NCBI RefSeq assembly: GCF_001708185.1
Contig: NZ_MDDN01000003.1
Location: forward strand, 62,001 to 126,000
From: Lysinibacillus xylanilyticus
Lineage (GTDB): Bacteria > Bacillota > Bacilli > Bacillales_A > Planococcaceae
DNA length: 64,000 nt
Direction of reading: 5' to 3'
Shown: positions 15,457 through 24,696 of the stretch, one piece after another
Position numbering within the stretch: position 1 is the first letter of the stretch
Layout of the letters: each line of letters starts with the position of its first letter
Notes under the pieces: model-generated
Databases searched by the model: none
What the model was told of the DNA's origin: nothing
Seen by the model: the letters and a program-made list of their open reading frames with translations, nothing else
Made by a program: the position numbers and the translations under genes

Positions 15457-16188
15457 TTGAAAAAATTTTTCCTGTTGTTATTACCTATTTGCCTTTTAAC
15501 GGTCTCTTTTTTTTATGTAAAAGTTAGTGCAGCCACATATGAAAATAAAGGACGAAAGTATTATGAAGAAGCAGGACAAATTGTTTGGGAAGTTAAAACG
15601 AATGAAAAGATGATTGCCATTACTTTTGATGATGGACCACATCCAAAGTATACACCTCAGATTTTAGATTTATTAGCCAAATACAATGCAAAAGCAACTT
15701 TTTTTATTGTCGGTCAAAATGCAGATAAAAATCCTGAAGTCGTTTCAAGAATGTATAATGACGGTCATGAGCTGGCCAACCATACATTTACCCATCCATT
15801 AAGGACGAATGTTCCAAACCTACTTAAGGAGATTAAGCAAACGAATGAAACCATTCATACCATCACTGGATTTAGTCCTACTTTATTTCGACCTGTTGAA
15901 GGACAGTATTCTGATGCGATGATTGAAGCGATTGCAAAAGAAAAATATAAAGTTGTAATGTGGTCATGGCATTTAGATACTTTAGATTGGAGAAGTCCTG
16001 GTACGAATAGAATTGTTGATACTGTGTTAAAAGGTGTAAAAGAAGGAAATATCGTTCTTTTTCATGACGGAGGCGGGAATCGTCAGCAAACGGTCAAAGC
16101 ACTGGAAAAAATATTACCCGAACTTGAAAAGCAAGGATACCGATTTGTCACAGTCTCTGAATTACTCGACGTGCAGAATAATCACTAA
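15457..16188 (+). CDS. Secreted polysaccharide deacetylase (CE4/NodB)
   Basis: Probable N-deacetylase acting on peptidoglycan or chitin-like polymer outside the membrane. 243 residues; signal peptide 1-26 (MKKFFLLLLPICLLT...VSA). NodB motifs: MIAITFDDGPHPKYTP (catalytic and metal Asp pair), HELANHTFTH (metal His pair) and LFHDGGGNR. Motif 3 is RPVEGQYS instead of the usual RPPYG, which may alter activity. WSWHLDTLDW fits motif 4. The start is TTG after GGGGAAGTGA. A terminator follows. Confidence 0.88.
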   Translation: MKKFFLLLLPICLLTVSFFYVKVSAATYENKGRKYYEEAGQIVWEVKTNEKMIAITFDDGPHPKYTPQILDLLAKYNAKATFFIVGQNADKNPEVVSRMYNDGHELANHTFTHPLRTNVPNLLKEIKQTNETIHTITGFSPTLFRPVEGQYSDAMIEAIAKEKYKVVMWSWHLDTLDWRSPGTNRIVDTVLKGVKEGNIVLFHDGGGNRQQTVKALEKILPELEKQGYRFVTVSELLDVQNNH

Positions 16189-16212
16189 AAAGGCAATAAA
16201 ACAAGAATAATG

Positions 16213-16249
16213 AAAATCAGGCTAAACTGGATATAGCCTGATTTTTTAT
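16213..16249 (+). terminator. Rho-independent terminator
   Basis: AATCAGGCTA pairs with TAGCCTGATT, followed by TTTTATT. Confidence 0.85.
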
Positions 16250-16407
16250 TGTTAAGGAAATGATTTATGAAAAATAGGTTAATTGTTGTGCGGTAAAAGG
16301 ATTTTAATATGAGTCTTCTTATGAATCACGGTGGGTAAAATGGATAATTGACGCAGCGGAGAAATTATAGCGTTTATTCCTGTGGTACTAGAGCGTAGAA
16401 AAGGATC

Positions 16408-16489
16408 CTCACTAAAAGTTGTGGTGATGACGCTCATCGGACGCCCCCAGTCGAAAAGGAAATCAACTACACGTCATGGTGATAATACC
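16408..16489 (+). repeat. Dispersed repeat A, deleted copy (A3)
   Basis: It starts with CACTAAAAGTTGTGGTGATGA and jumps to GCTCATCGGACGCCCCCAGT and GGAAATCAACTACACGTCAT, so it has both ends of the A2 element but lacks the middle. Confidence 0.65.
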
Positions 16490-16531
16490 AAAAAAAGGTA
16501 TAATTACTATCATATATAGGGGGGATTGGCA

Positions 16532-17293
16532 TTGAGTAAAATTGAACTGGTTGAATTAAATCCTGAAATTTTAGAGGGGGTAGGCAGCTTTTGTCTTAGA
16601 AGTAAGAAGAAATCGACGGGTTATATCAATAAAAATAAATGGCTGCATAATAGCTTTGAAGAGGGCTTGAAATATGTGCAAGTAATCGATAATAAAAAAC
16701 AAGTAGGGTTTATTGAATATACTAAAGCAGAAAATTCCTCAAGAGTCGTTCACGCTGATGGTTATTTAGTGATTCATTGTTTGTGGGTAAGTGAAGTTGG
16801 AAAAGGCTACGGGACTCGATTGATCCGTAAATGTGTAGAAGATGCAAAAAAGCTAGCAAAAAAAGGTGTTGTCGTGATCACGAATTCAAAAACATCTTGG
16901 ACGCCCAGTAAAGAGATATTTTTAAAAAATGATTTTCAAGTTATTGATTCAGCGCCATATGATTTTGAATTACTTGTCTATCCATTGAGCAACGAAGCCA
17001 AAAAACCATATTTTCCAACCGATTGGGAGGAGAGAATAAAAAAATTCAATCATTTAACGATCCTACGTTCATTCCAGTGTCCATACGTTGAAATTGCAAC
17101 TGAAAATATTATAGCTGGTGCCAAAAAATTGAATATACCGGTTGAACTTATTGATTTCCAAGATAGAGGAGAGTTGATGGCATTATCGCCAACTCCGTAT
17201 GGTATTTTTTCGGTCATTTATAAAGGACAGCTTATTTCATTTCATAGGCTAACAGTTCATTCAGTCATAAAAAAATTAAAAGCACTTACGTAA
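16532..17293 (+). CDS. GNAT acetyltransferase with YoaP domain
   Basis: About 253 residues. The N-terminal half is a GNAT domain with the acetyl-CoA loop VGKGYGTRLIRKC near residue 90; the C-terminal third (FNHLTILRSFQCPYVEIATEN...) resembles the YoaP domain, giving the same two-part architecture as B. subtilis YoaP. Of two in-frame TTG codons, 16532 has AGGGGGGA at proper spacing, while 16526 is only one base from it. Substrate unknown. It is a cytosolic protein. Confidence 0.8.
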   Translation: MSKIELVELNPEILEGVGSFCLRSKKKSTGYINKNKWLHNSFEEGLKYVQVIDNKKQVGFIEYTKAENSSRVVHADGYLVIHCLWVSEVGKGYGTRLIRKCVEDAKKLAKKGVVVITNSKTSWTPSKEIFLKNDFQVIDSAPYDFELLVYPLSNEAKKPYFPTDWEERIKKFNHLTILRSFQCPYVEIATENIIAGAKKLNIPVELIDFQDRGELMALSPTPYGIFSVIYKGQLISFHRLTVHSVIKKLKALT

Positions 17294-17404
17294 AAACTTA
17301 GTGCATTTACTATAAAAATACTAGTAAATTCGGTTGAAACTCGTGGGGTTATTAATGCTTATAAAAACACAATAGAAGTTACAAAAGGTGCATAATATAG
17401 AGTG

Positions 17405-17453
17405 AAATCAATTATCTATCTTCGGCACGAATGATAAGATAGTTTGATTTTTT
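17405..17453 (+). terminator. Rho-independent terminator
   Basis: CTATCTT/AAGATAG inside AAATCAA/TTGATTT, followed by TTTTTT; between the YoaP-like gene and the amidase gene. Confidence 0.65.
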
Positions 17454-17515
17454 ACAAAGTATTTTCAAACGTCCTGCTTTTTGGCTATAGAACAAAGAGA
17501 AGGGAGGTAAACCTT

Positions 17516-18250
17516 TTGGTAACGATTCGCCAAAAATTAGTATCAGCTTCACAAGCAGTTAAAATTACAAGTGGTAAAAATAATGAAAAAAAATATATTG
17601 TCGTTCATGAAACCGATAATACGGGCGTTGGAGCCGATGCGGATGCTCATGCTCGCCTACAGAGCAATAGCAATAGCAGGCAAGCTAGCTGGCACTGGCA
17701 AGTGGATGATAAGGAAGCTATTCAATCATTTGAACATTTTTGGGAGTGCTGGGCGGCAGGAACATATACCGGTAATAAGCAAGGCATTCATGTGGAAATT
17801 TGCGTAAATAGCGATGGGGATTATTATAAAGCTGTGCAAAATGCTGCGACTCTTATTGCAAAAATAATAAAAGATGAAAATATCGCAATTCAGAATATTG
17901 TTCAACATCATTATTTTAGTGGGAAAAACTGCCCTCGAAATATTCGCGATGGAAAAATCTCTTGGTCTCAATTTATTGAAATGATAAAAAATGCTGGAGA
18001 TATTCCAAAACCGTCAGCGGAGACGTCGAAGTATCGTGTCATTACGGGAATCTATAATTCCCTGAAAGCAGCAGAAAGCGCGGCACAGGTGATGAAAACA
18101 ACATTTGGTTGGGTTGTTTACATTGAGCAAGATGACACAAACTATCGAATTAGAACAGGAACTTTTACAGGAATCAATGCAGCGAAAAATGCTGAAAACA
18201 AAATAAAAGCCGCAAAATTGGCGCAAGTTACGTATATAAATGATGCATAA
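17516..18250 (+). CDS. N-acetylmuramoyl-L-alanine amidase (Amidase_2) with SPOR domain
   Basis: Cleaves the amide bond between muramic acid and the stem peptide. 244 residues. The amidase domain (1-155) shows YIVVHETDNTG with the first zinc His, SWHWQVDD, and HHYFSGKNCPRNIR with the last ligand region. The C-terminal 75 residues (YRVITGIYNSLKAAESAAQ) are a SPOR-like repeat that binds denuded glycan. There is no signal peptide, as in phage and mother-cell amidases such as XlyA/CwlA. TTG at 17516 has GGGAGG 7 bases upstream; the longer frame to 17444 has none. Confidence 0.88.
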   Translation: MVTIRQKLVSASQAVKITSGKNNEKKYIVVHETDNTGVGADADAHARLQSNSNSRQASWHWQVDDKEAIQSFEHFWECWAAGTYTGNKQGIHVEICVNSDGDYYKAVQNAATLIAKIIKDENIAIQNIVQHHYFSGKNCPRNIRDGKISWSQFIEMIKNAGDIPKPSAETSKYRVITGIYNSLKAAESAAQVMKTTFGWVVYIEQDDTNYRIRTGTFTGINAAKNAENKIKAAKLAQVTYINDA

Positions 18251-18358
18251 GCGGATATTTGATTTCTATTAATCTATGAGGATTTTAGTTGACTGCTTCT
18301 AAGAAACGAGTAAAATAGAAAAGCAGTACCATTATATACCTTTAACTTAGCAGAGTGT

Positions 18359-18394
18359 AAAGGTGCCTTAGAAAGTCTGTCTAAAAGCACCTTT
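18359..18394 (+). terminator. Hairpin, probable terminator
   Basis: AAAGGTGC (18359-18366) and GCACCTTT (18387-18394), with TTAGA/TCTAA inside. The T-tract after it is weak (ACTTTAATT). Confidence 0.45.
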
Positions 18395-18624
18395 ACTTTA
18401 ATTAAAATCTAAAGCAATAACGCCTACATAGAATAAAGTGGATAAACAATATAAGCGATTAAGTAGAAAAGTTGCTTTAAAATGCTGGATTTTATGAAGA
18501 TCGTTGAAAGACGAGATTTGTCTTGAAATTTTGACAGTCTTTTTCTTTTCGTCTTCTCCATAACCTGTTAAGATGGTAATAGTGTGACAACAAGTTAGTG
18601 TATATGAGAGTGGTGACAATCAAG

Positions 18625-20127
18625 ATGGATGAACAGAAAAAAGATGGTATAGAGCAGCAACAAGAACAAAAACCGGCTGAAGTAAAACCGGCAGGGAAAT
18701 TTATTCAATTAAAACCGTTTAAATTTATCATGCTGATGTTCTTTACAATCCTTATTACTTCAGGCTTAACGATATTTGCGTTAACATTCGGTGATAAGAA
18801 TGTTGTTGAAGTGAAAGTACCGACTGAACGTGCAGAATTTAAAAAATTGTACGAAGCCTTCGATTTACTTAATAACAAATATTACAAAGATATCGATGGT
18901 GAAAAAGTGGTCGATGGTGCTATTAACGGCATGTTCGATGCTTTAGATGATCCGTATTCTGATTTTATGGTGAAGGAAGAAGCAGATCAATTTAATTCTG
19001 GTTTATCTTCTAGTTTCCAAGGAATTGGTGCGGAAATTCAAGAGCGTAATGGCTTTATTACAGTAGTGTCACCTATAAAAAATTCTCCTGCTGAAAAGGC
19101 TGGCTTATTACCGAAAGATATTATTTTAACGGTTGATGGGAAAAGCATTCAAGGATTCAGTGCTTCAGAAGCGGTAGCACGTATTCGTGGTGAAAAAGGA
19201 ACATCAGTGGAATTAACCGTGAAACGTGGCGAAAATACTGAGCCTCTTAAAATGACAATTGTTCGTGATGAAATTCCAGTTGAAACGGTTTATGGTGAAA
19301 TGCTTGATGGCAATATTGCTCATATCCAAATTACATCTTTCAGCGAAGAAACTGCAAAAGAGCTAGAAAAAATCCTTGCAGATTATGAAGGCAAAGGGAT
19401 GAAAGGGATTGTCCTAGATTTACGTCAAAACCCTGGTGGTTACTTGCAAGCTGCAATAGAAATTTCGAATCTATTCGTTCCAGAAGGTAAACCGATTGTT
19501 CAGGTTCAAGAAAAAGGTGAAGAACCAAAAATCACAAATGCAATTGGTGGTAAAAAATATGATCTTCCTGTGACAGTTCTTGTCGATGGTGGTAGTGCAT
19601 CTGCATCTGAAATATTAGCTGCTGCATTAAAAGAATCTGTTGGTGCTAAAATTGTTGGAGAAACATCATTCGGTAAAGGTACCGTGCAAAATGTGATACC
19701 ATTAAAAGATGGCTCTAACCTTAAATTCACAACAGCTAAATGGTTAACACCAAATGGTAACTGGATTAATGAAAAGGGCATTGTACCAGATGTTAAAGTG
19801 TCATACCCTCCTTATGCATCATTACCATACTTGGATCCATCTGTGGAAATGAAAAAGGGCGTGCAGTCTAACTCTGTAAAAGCGGCACAAGAGATGCTAG
19901 AAGTTCTAGGATACAAGCCAGGTAAAGCAGACGGCTTTTTTGGTCAATCTACAGAACAAGCAGTGAAAAAACTGCAAGCTGCAAATGATCTTGAAGAAAC
20001 TGGTGTTTTAACTGGCGATACAACGTATGCTTTAATGGATGCATTACGTGTAAAAATAAAAGCAGAGGATCCTCAATTGTTAAAAGCAAAAGAGCTGCTT
20101 ACTGGTACGCCAGCAAAAACTGAGTAA
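18625..20127 (+). CDS. S41-family carboxy-terminal processing protease (CtpA/CtpB-like)
   Basis: Membrane-anchored serine protease that cuts exported proteins; CtpB in B. subtilis acts in sporulation signalling. About 500 residues: cytosolic Gln/Lys-rich head, one helix at about 40-60, a PDZ domain around 120-205 (GIGAEIQERNGFITVV...SPAEKAGLLPKDIIL), the S41 core with GGSASASEILAAAL (about 323-336) and the general-base Lys in GKGTVQ (Lys351), and a C-terminal peptidoglycan-binding domain (VKAAQEMLEVLGY...). The exact start is uncertain because no strong ribosome site is present; in-frame 18604 or 18598 are alternatives. A terminator follows. Confidence 0.9.
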   Translation: MDEQKKDGIEQQQEQKPAEVKPAGKFIQLKPFKFIMLMFFTILITSGLTIFALTFGDKNVVEVKVPTERAEFKKLYEAFDLLNNKYYKDIDGEKVVDGAINGMFDALDDPYSDFMVKEEADQFNSGLSSSFQGIGAEIQERNGFITVVSPIKNSPAEKAGLLPKDIILTVDGKSIQGFSASEAVARIRGEKGTSVELTVKRGENTEPLKMTIVRDEIPVETVYGEMLDGNIAHIQITSFSEETAKELEKILADYEGKGMKGIVLDLRQNPGGYLQAAIEISNLFVPEGKPIVQVQEKGEEPKITNAIGGKKYDLPVTVLVDGGSASASEILAAALKESVGAKIVGETSFGKGTVQNVIPLKDGSNLKFTTAKWLTPNGNWINEKGIVPDVKVSYPPYASLPYLDPSVEMKKGVQSNSVKAAQEMLEVLGYKPGKADGFFGQSTEQAVKKLQAANDLEETGVLTGDTTYALMDALRVKIKAEDPQLLKAKELLTGTPAKTE

Positions 20128-20145
20128 ACTACAAACTAACAAAGT

Positions 20146-20192
20146 AGCTGTCGCAGCAGGCGTTTCTAACGACCTCTGGCGACAGCTTTTTT
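20146..20192 (+). terminator. Rho-independent terminator of the ctp gene
   Basis: AGCTGTCGC (20146-20154) pairs with GCGACAGCT (20179-20187), followed by TTTTT. Confidence 0.85.
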
Positions 20193-20209
20193 CATAGGAG
20201 GAAATGAAT

Positions 20210-21112
20210 GTGAAGGACGTATACTTATTTAGTGGCTTTTTAGGCAGCGGGAAAACATCCATGCTAACAGATGTTATTCGACAATTGAAAGAAAAAAATT
20301 TAAAGCCTGCTGTCATCATGAATGAGCTTGGAAAGCTGCCATTTGACTCACAGGCTGTAGAAAAGGATATTCCACTAAAGGAGATGCTAGAGGGCTGTAT
20401 ATGCTGCTCAGGCGCTGAAAAAACAGAGGCACAGATTCAATCTCTTCTTTTAGATAGTGACTTTGATGTCCTAATTATTGAAACAACAGGTGCTGCACAT
20501 CCTGTAGAAGCATTAGACGCTGTTTATTCACCGTTATTTGCGGAAAAGTTAAATGTCAAAGGAATTGTCACAGTTGCTGATTCAAAGCTGTGGTTGGATC
20601 GTGAGACCTTAACCCCGCAAGTTCGTTCCTTATTTATGGAACAAATTCGTCACGCGCATTTATTACTGGCCAATAAAACGGATTTACTTACAGAGGCAGA
20701 GCAAGCCAAAGTCGTCTATGAGCTACAAGGTTTTAATCCTCATGCCTTTATATTGCAAACAACCAATGGCCGAGTACCATTGCGTTTATTAGAAGATTTA
20801 AAAGCAACTGCACAGGTAGACACACAAGATATTGTGAAAGCTCCAATCGCATCGATGCATTTAGGCTCACGATTAGTTGAATTTAAGGACGTTGACTTTA
20901 CGCAAGAGCAATTTGAGGATTGGATTCGTACATTACCTGAAACCGTATATCGAATGAAAGGCTACGTGCCAATTGAAGGTGTAAAAAATCCTATGTTGTT
21001 TCAATATGCTTACGGCATGGTCCAATGGCTTCCGGAGTACGTAAAAATGCCTGCAAAACTTGTCATCATCGGTGAAAATGTAGCTTCTTTACATGTAATA
21101 GGTATGGACTAA
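20210..21112 (+). CDS. COG0523/CobW-type GTPase, putative metallochaperone
   Basis: G3E-family GTPase of about 300 residues that probably delivers a metal ion. Motifs: GFLGSGKTSM (Walker A, residues 8-17), the metal-binding GCICCSG, VLIIETTGAAHP (Walker B) and NKTD (guanine specificity). AGGAGG at 20196 stands only 2 bases from the ATG at 20204 but 8 bases from the GTG at 20210, so GTG is the better start. The CobW C-terminal domain follows. It is not next to any cobalamin or zinc-uptake gene, so the metal is unknown. Confidence 0.85.
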   Translation: MKDVYLFSGFLGSGKTSMLTDVIRQLKEKNLKPAVIMNELGKLPFDSQAVEKDIPLKEMLEGCICCSGAEKTEAQIQSLLLDSDFDVLIIETTGAAHPVEALDAVYSPLFAEKLNVKGIVTVADSKLWLDRETLTPQVRSLFMEQIRHAHLLLANKTDLLTEAEQAKVVYELQGFNPHAFILQTTNGRVPLRLLEDLKATAQVDTQDIVKAPIASMHLGSRLVEFKDVDFTQEQFEDWIRTLPETVYRMKGYVPIEGVKNPMLFQYAYGMVQWLPEYVKMPAKLVIIGENVASLHVIGMD

Positions 21113-21833
21113 GGGTAAAAAACAATGCTCAAATTTGCTGAGATTTACTCGTGGACTTCAATATTATACTTATGAAATTAATATGCTCTCCAATAGGTAG
21201 ACAGATAAAAAATATAAATCTGTTTCTTAAGGGAGAGCATTTTTTTATGGCTCGAAGTAAGTACTTAAAAGATGAAAAACTAGACATTTTAAGGCTTCAC
21301 TACAAAAGTCACAATTTCTAGCTATTATGTTTTACGTTCCTTATTAAAGATTGAATAATGGAATTACAAATATGAATTAGATGAGAAGTTGGCTTTGAAG
21401 TGTCTTCTTCTACTCGATCGAGAATGTGAAGGAGAATACTATAGCAATAAAAGTGCTTTCTTAGGGAAAGCATTGATAATTACACAACGATCTTTTTTGC
21501 TCCTACTGAAAAACTCCTTCAAAAAACGACCGATTTTCACTTCTTACTATTTTTTTATCAAATAATATTGATAGAAGAATAAAAGCTATTTGACTCAATT
21601 TTAGTCCGATAGCATTGTTTGAATTTTAAAAAAGTTCACTAGTTTTATAGGGGTGTCAACCCTATTTACAACGTAAGTATTTCATAGATTGGTGAAACCT
21701 GTTAAAAACTAAAGCAAAAAAACGCTTATTTTACGCGAATCTGTTTCTGTAATGGTGTTGTTAGCAGATGCTGGTAAGAAATTAAATAAAAACGTCCTTT
21801 ACGATTAGTTGCAGAGAAGGAGGAATTGCAAAC
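21113..21833. other. 720-bp intergenic stretch with hairpin and decayed ORF
   Basis: It holds a large stem-loop (21183-21247) and, right after it, a short frame from ATG 21247 (MARSKYLKDEKLDILRLHY...) ending at a TAG, followed in another frame by YKYELDEKLALKCLLLLDRE. The pieces look like a decayed gene, possibly a transposase, but the similarity is too weak to be sure. Confidence 0.35.
21183..21247 (+). terminator. Long two-part hairpin with T-run
   Basis: ATGCTCTCC/GGGAGAGCAT encloses ACAGAT/ATCTGT and is followed by TTTTTTT. It could terminate the GTPase gene 70 bases upstream or mark the end of a decayed insertion sequence. Confidence 0.6.
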
Positions 21834-22490
21834 ATGAAAAAAACACTAACTGCAATTTGTGCAACATTTCTATTAGCAGCTCCAATTCAAATGGCTTCTG
21901 CTGCTTCAAATACAACAGAAGGGGATACTGTTCAACAAACGAATAACTGTAAAGTCTATTATTATACTTGGTCAAATAATAAGTGGAATGTACAACTACC
22001 ACAAACATCAGCACCATCAAAAGAAACTACAAATAATAATACACAAACAACTCAAAAAGAAAATACAGCAACTGCACCATCTAAATCAACACCATCTACA
22101 ACTACTTCAGATGTAAATGCTTTTGAACAAGAGGTAGTAAAATTAACGAATGCTGAACGTACAAAAGCTGGTTTAGCACCTTTAAAAACAGATAATCAAT
22201 TGATGGCTGCTGCTCGTGAAAAATCACAAGATATGCAATCTAAAAAGTATTTCTCACATACGAGCCCGACATTCGGTTCACCATTCGATCGTATGAAAGC
22301 TTTAGGTATTAGTTATAAGAGTGCAGGTGAAAACATTGCACAAGGTCAACGTTCACCTCAAGAAGTAGTACAAGCTTGGATGGATTCACCAGGTCACCGT
22401 GCAAATATTTTAAACGCGAAATTTACGCATATCGGTGTAGGTTATGTGAAAACAGGTAACTACTGGACACAACAATTTATCCAAAAATAA
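21834..22490 (+). CDS. Secreted CAP-domain protein (YkwD-like)
   Basis: 218 residues. Signal peptide 1-24 (MKKTLTAICATFLLAAPIQM...ASA). A Thr/Gln/Ser-rich spacer spans about 50-95. The C-terminal CAP/SCP domain has EVVKLTNAERTKAGLAPL, MQSKKYFSHTSP, AGENIAQGQ and MDSPGHRANILNAKFTHIGV, including the conserved His/Glu pairs. AAGGAGGAAT lies upstream of the ATG. CAP proteins are common on the Bacillus surface and in coats; the biochemical role is unclear. A terminator follows. Confidence 0.9.
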   Translation: MKKTLTAICATFLLAAPIQMASAASNTTEGDTVQQTNNCKVYYYTWSNNKWNVQLPQTSAPSKETTNNNTQTTQKENTATAPSKSTPSTTTSDVNAFEQEVVKLTNAERTKAGLAPLKTDNQLMAAAREKSQDMQSKKYFSHTSPTFGSPFDRMKALGISYKSAGENIAQGQRSPQEVVQAWMDSPGHRANILNAKFTHIGVGYVKTGNYWTQQFIQK

Positions 22491-22520
22491 TAGTGTAAAT
22501 TGAATAGCTTCATTGAATAC

Positions 22521-22570
22521 AAGGATGTCCACTAAAGTCGTAAAATACTTAGTGGGCATCCTTTTTATTT
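22521..22570 (+). terminator. Rho-independent terminator
   Basis: AGGATGTCCACTAA pairs with TTAGTGGGCATCCT, followed by TTTTATTTT. Confidence 0.85.
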
Positions 22571-22745
22571 TGACTGAAAAACAAGCGAGTACATTACCAG
22601 GGATAATTGAATACATTAGATATGTTGAAAAAATGCCTTCACTAGGCGATCTAGCAAATAGTTGAATAATTTACTGTAGCGATGAACAAAATTCATTTAA
22701 GAGGCTATAGGGCTGCGTTAATAAACTGAAAAAGGAGAGTGGTAT

Positions 22746-22964
22746 ATGATATTAATAAAATGTGGAGAATGCGGTAAATTAATAATAGATAGAGCAAAAA
22801 GTATTTATAACACTCAAGCTGATAAATTTTACTGTAATGAAAGTTGTGAAAAAAAGGACTTGGAAGACATGAACAGTCGAGTTCCTCCTATTAAAAATAA
22901 TAATAATGGGCAATTGTATTGGGATTTTCGAATAGAGCACCAGAGCGATGAGAAAAGCTTGTAA
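22746..22964 (+). CDS. Small zinc-binding-like protein
   Basis: 72 residues with C6-x2-C9 (KCGECGK) and C30-x3-C34 (YCNESC), a treble-clef or ribbon-like Cys arrangement, then a polar tail. AAGGAG lies 10 bases before ATG. No known family is recognised. The 190 bases downstream hold a stop-free run ending IINVDECFEVFLLLCKIAN with no start, perhaps a relic. Confidence 0.65.
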   Translation: MILIKCGECGKLIIDRAKSIYNTQADKFYCNESCEKKDLEDMNSRVPPIKNNNNGQLYWDFRIEHQSDEKSL

Positions 22965-23137
22965 GGAAGTACTAAAAAGAAATAAATCTTACCATTAGTT
23001 TATAAAACCATATTCTTTACTATTCAAGAGGATGCAAATTAGGAAAGAGATTGGGAAGCTTTGTATATGAAGTTCCCTCTTTAGAAGAGGGGATAATCAA
23101 TGTTGATGAATGCTTTGAGGTTTTTCTTCTATTATGC

Positions 23138-23174
23138 AAAATAGCAAACTAAAACAATGTCTAGTTTGCTATTT
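23138..23174. terminator. Bidirectional terminator overlapping the MATE stop codon
   Basis: AAATAGCAAACTA pairs with TAGTTTGCTATTT. The TAG stop of the MATE gene is part of the stem, and T-rich tracts lie on both sides. Confidence 0.75.
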
Positions 23175-24531
23175 TTACTTTGGACGTGCTTGTAAATCTT
23201 TTTTGAACAAGTAATAACCTAATTAATAAAGTAATTGCTCCTGTTGTCAGTCCTGCAACAAGTCCAATCCAGTAACCAAACGGTCCGAAATCTGTATGGG
23301 ATGCAAGCGTATATCCGACAGGTAAGCCGATAACCCAATACGAAATAATAGCCATAATAAAAGTGATCATCACATCCTTATAACCTCTCAAAGCCCCTTG
23401 TACTGGCGCTTGAATAGCATCAGATAGCTGGAAAATGGCTGCGAATACTAAAAATTGTACGGCATATTCTAATACTTCTCGATCTGTTGTATACATATTG
23501 GCGACGGGTTCACGCAGTAAAAAAAGGATACAAGCTGATATAAAGCTAAATAAAATCGCAGTCGCAACACATAAATAGCTATAGATTCTAGCATCTTGCA
23601 TTCGACCAGCACCTATTTCAAAACCTACTAATATCGTAACGCCCATTGAAATGCTAAGTGGTACCATGTATAGCAAACTGGTGAAATTTAAAGCTATTTG
23701 ATGAGCGGCAATGATTTCTGTACTAAAGCTACTCATCATCATTGTGACTGCCGAAAAAATACTTGTTTCTGCAAATAAGGATATACCGATAGGTACGCCG
23801 ATAATTAAAATTTCCTTCCAACAAAGCCATTCTAATTTTGGCCATTCATGGAATATGCGAAAGCGTTCAAAGGGCACATGTTTTGCAATAATCCAAACGG
23901 TTATAAAGAAGATAAGCCAGTAGGTAATTGCTGTTGCAACTCCTGCACCGACTCCACCAAGCTCGGGCACTCCAAATTTCCCGAAAATAAAAATATAATT
24001 TAACATAATATTAATCGGTGAAGTAAGTAGCGTGATAATCATTGTGACGCGTGTTTGTCCGAGAGCATCAATAAAGCAGCGCAATACACAAAATAAAAAG
24101 AGCGGTAAAATACCAGCGCACATCGCGTAAATATATGATTTAGCAATGTTATGTACAGAGGTTTCTAAATTCATATTCCCTAAAATCCAATCAATTCCAA
24201 CCAATAGCACACTGAAAATCAGTACAGCTAATAAAATGGCTACATAGATGCCTTGCTGAACAGCCTTTTTTGCATCCAGTTCTTTTTTAGCACCTACAAG
24301 CTGAGAAACAATGGGTGTAATGGCAAGAAGAATTCCGGAAAGTCCTATGTAGATAGGCATCCAAATGGAAGAACCAATCGAAACTCCGGCTAGGTCTGCT
24401 GTACCGTAGCGACTCGACATTAAAATATCGAAAAAAGAAATTAGATACATCGCTACTTGCGTAACTAAAATGGGTACAATCATTTTTAACATTAGTTTAT
24501 ATTTATCTTTTATCGTCGTTGTTTGATACAT
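23161..24531 (-). CDS. MATE-family multidrug efflux protein (NorM-like)
   Basis: 456 residues with twelve hydrophobic segments in two related halves. Family patterns: PILVTQVAMYLISFFDILMS, GTADLAGVSIGSSIWMPIYI, GILPLFLFCVLRCFIDALGQ and APVQGALRGYKD. It would export cationic drugs in exchange for Na+ or H+. TGGAGGAAGTT places a ribosome site about 9 bases before the ATG. A terminator is built into the 3' end. Confidence 0.9.
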   Translation of the reverse strand: MYQTTTIKDKYKLMLKMIVPILVTQVAMYLISFFDILMSSRYGTADLAGVSIGSSIWMPIYIGLSGILLAITPIVSQLVGAKKELDAKKAVQQGIYVAILLAVLIFSVLLVGIDWILGNMNLETSVHNIAKSYIYAMCAGILPLFLFCVLRCFIDALGQTRVTMIITLLTSPINIMLNYIFIFGKFGVPELGGVGAGVATAITYWLIFFITVWIIAKHVPFERFRIFHEWPKLEWLCWKEILIIGVPIGISLFAETSIFSAVTMMMSSFSTEIIAAHQIALNFTSLLYMVPLSISMGVTILVGFEIGAGRMQDARIYSYLCVATAILFSFISACILFLLREPVANMYTTDREVLEYAVQFLVFAAIFQLSDAIQAPVQGALRGYKDVMITFIMAIISYWVIGLPVGYTLASHTDFGPFGYWIGLVAGLTTGAITLLIRLLLVQKRFTSTSKVKIAN

Positions 24532-24696
24532 TTAGTCTAACTTCCTCCATAAATATAATGAATAAGTATAGCATATTTAAATAGGTATAAATTGAAAAAT
24601 TAAAAGCTTCATCTATATCTTTTCGTTCGCATATAGTAAAATAAAAGACTGTAAACAAAAAGTAGTGACGGCTTTTTAAGGAATAGGAGAATTTAT

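Noticed and set aside
23711..23923. Plus-strand 70-codon frame inside the MATE gene
   Set aside because: Antisense shadow of conserved membrane helices without a ribosome site.
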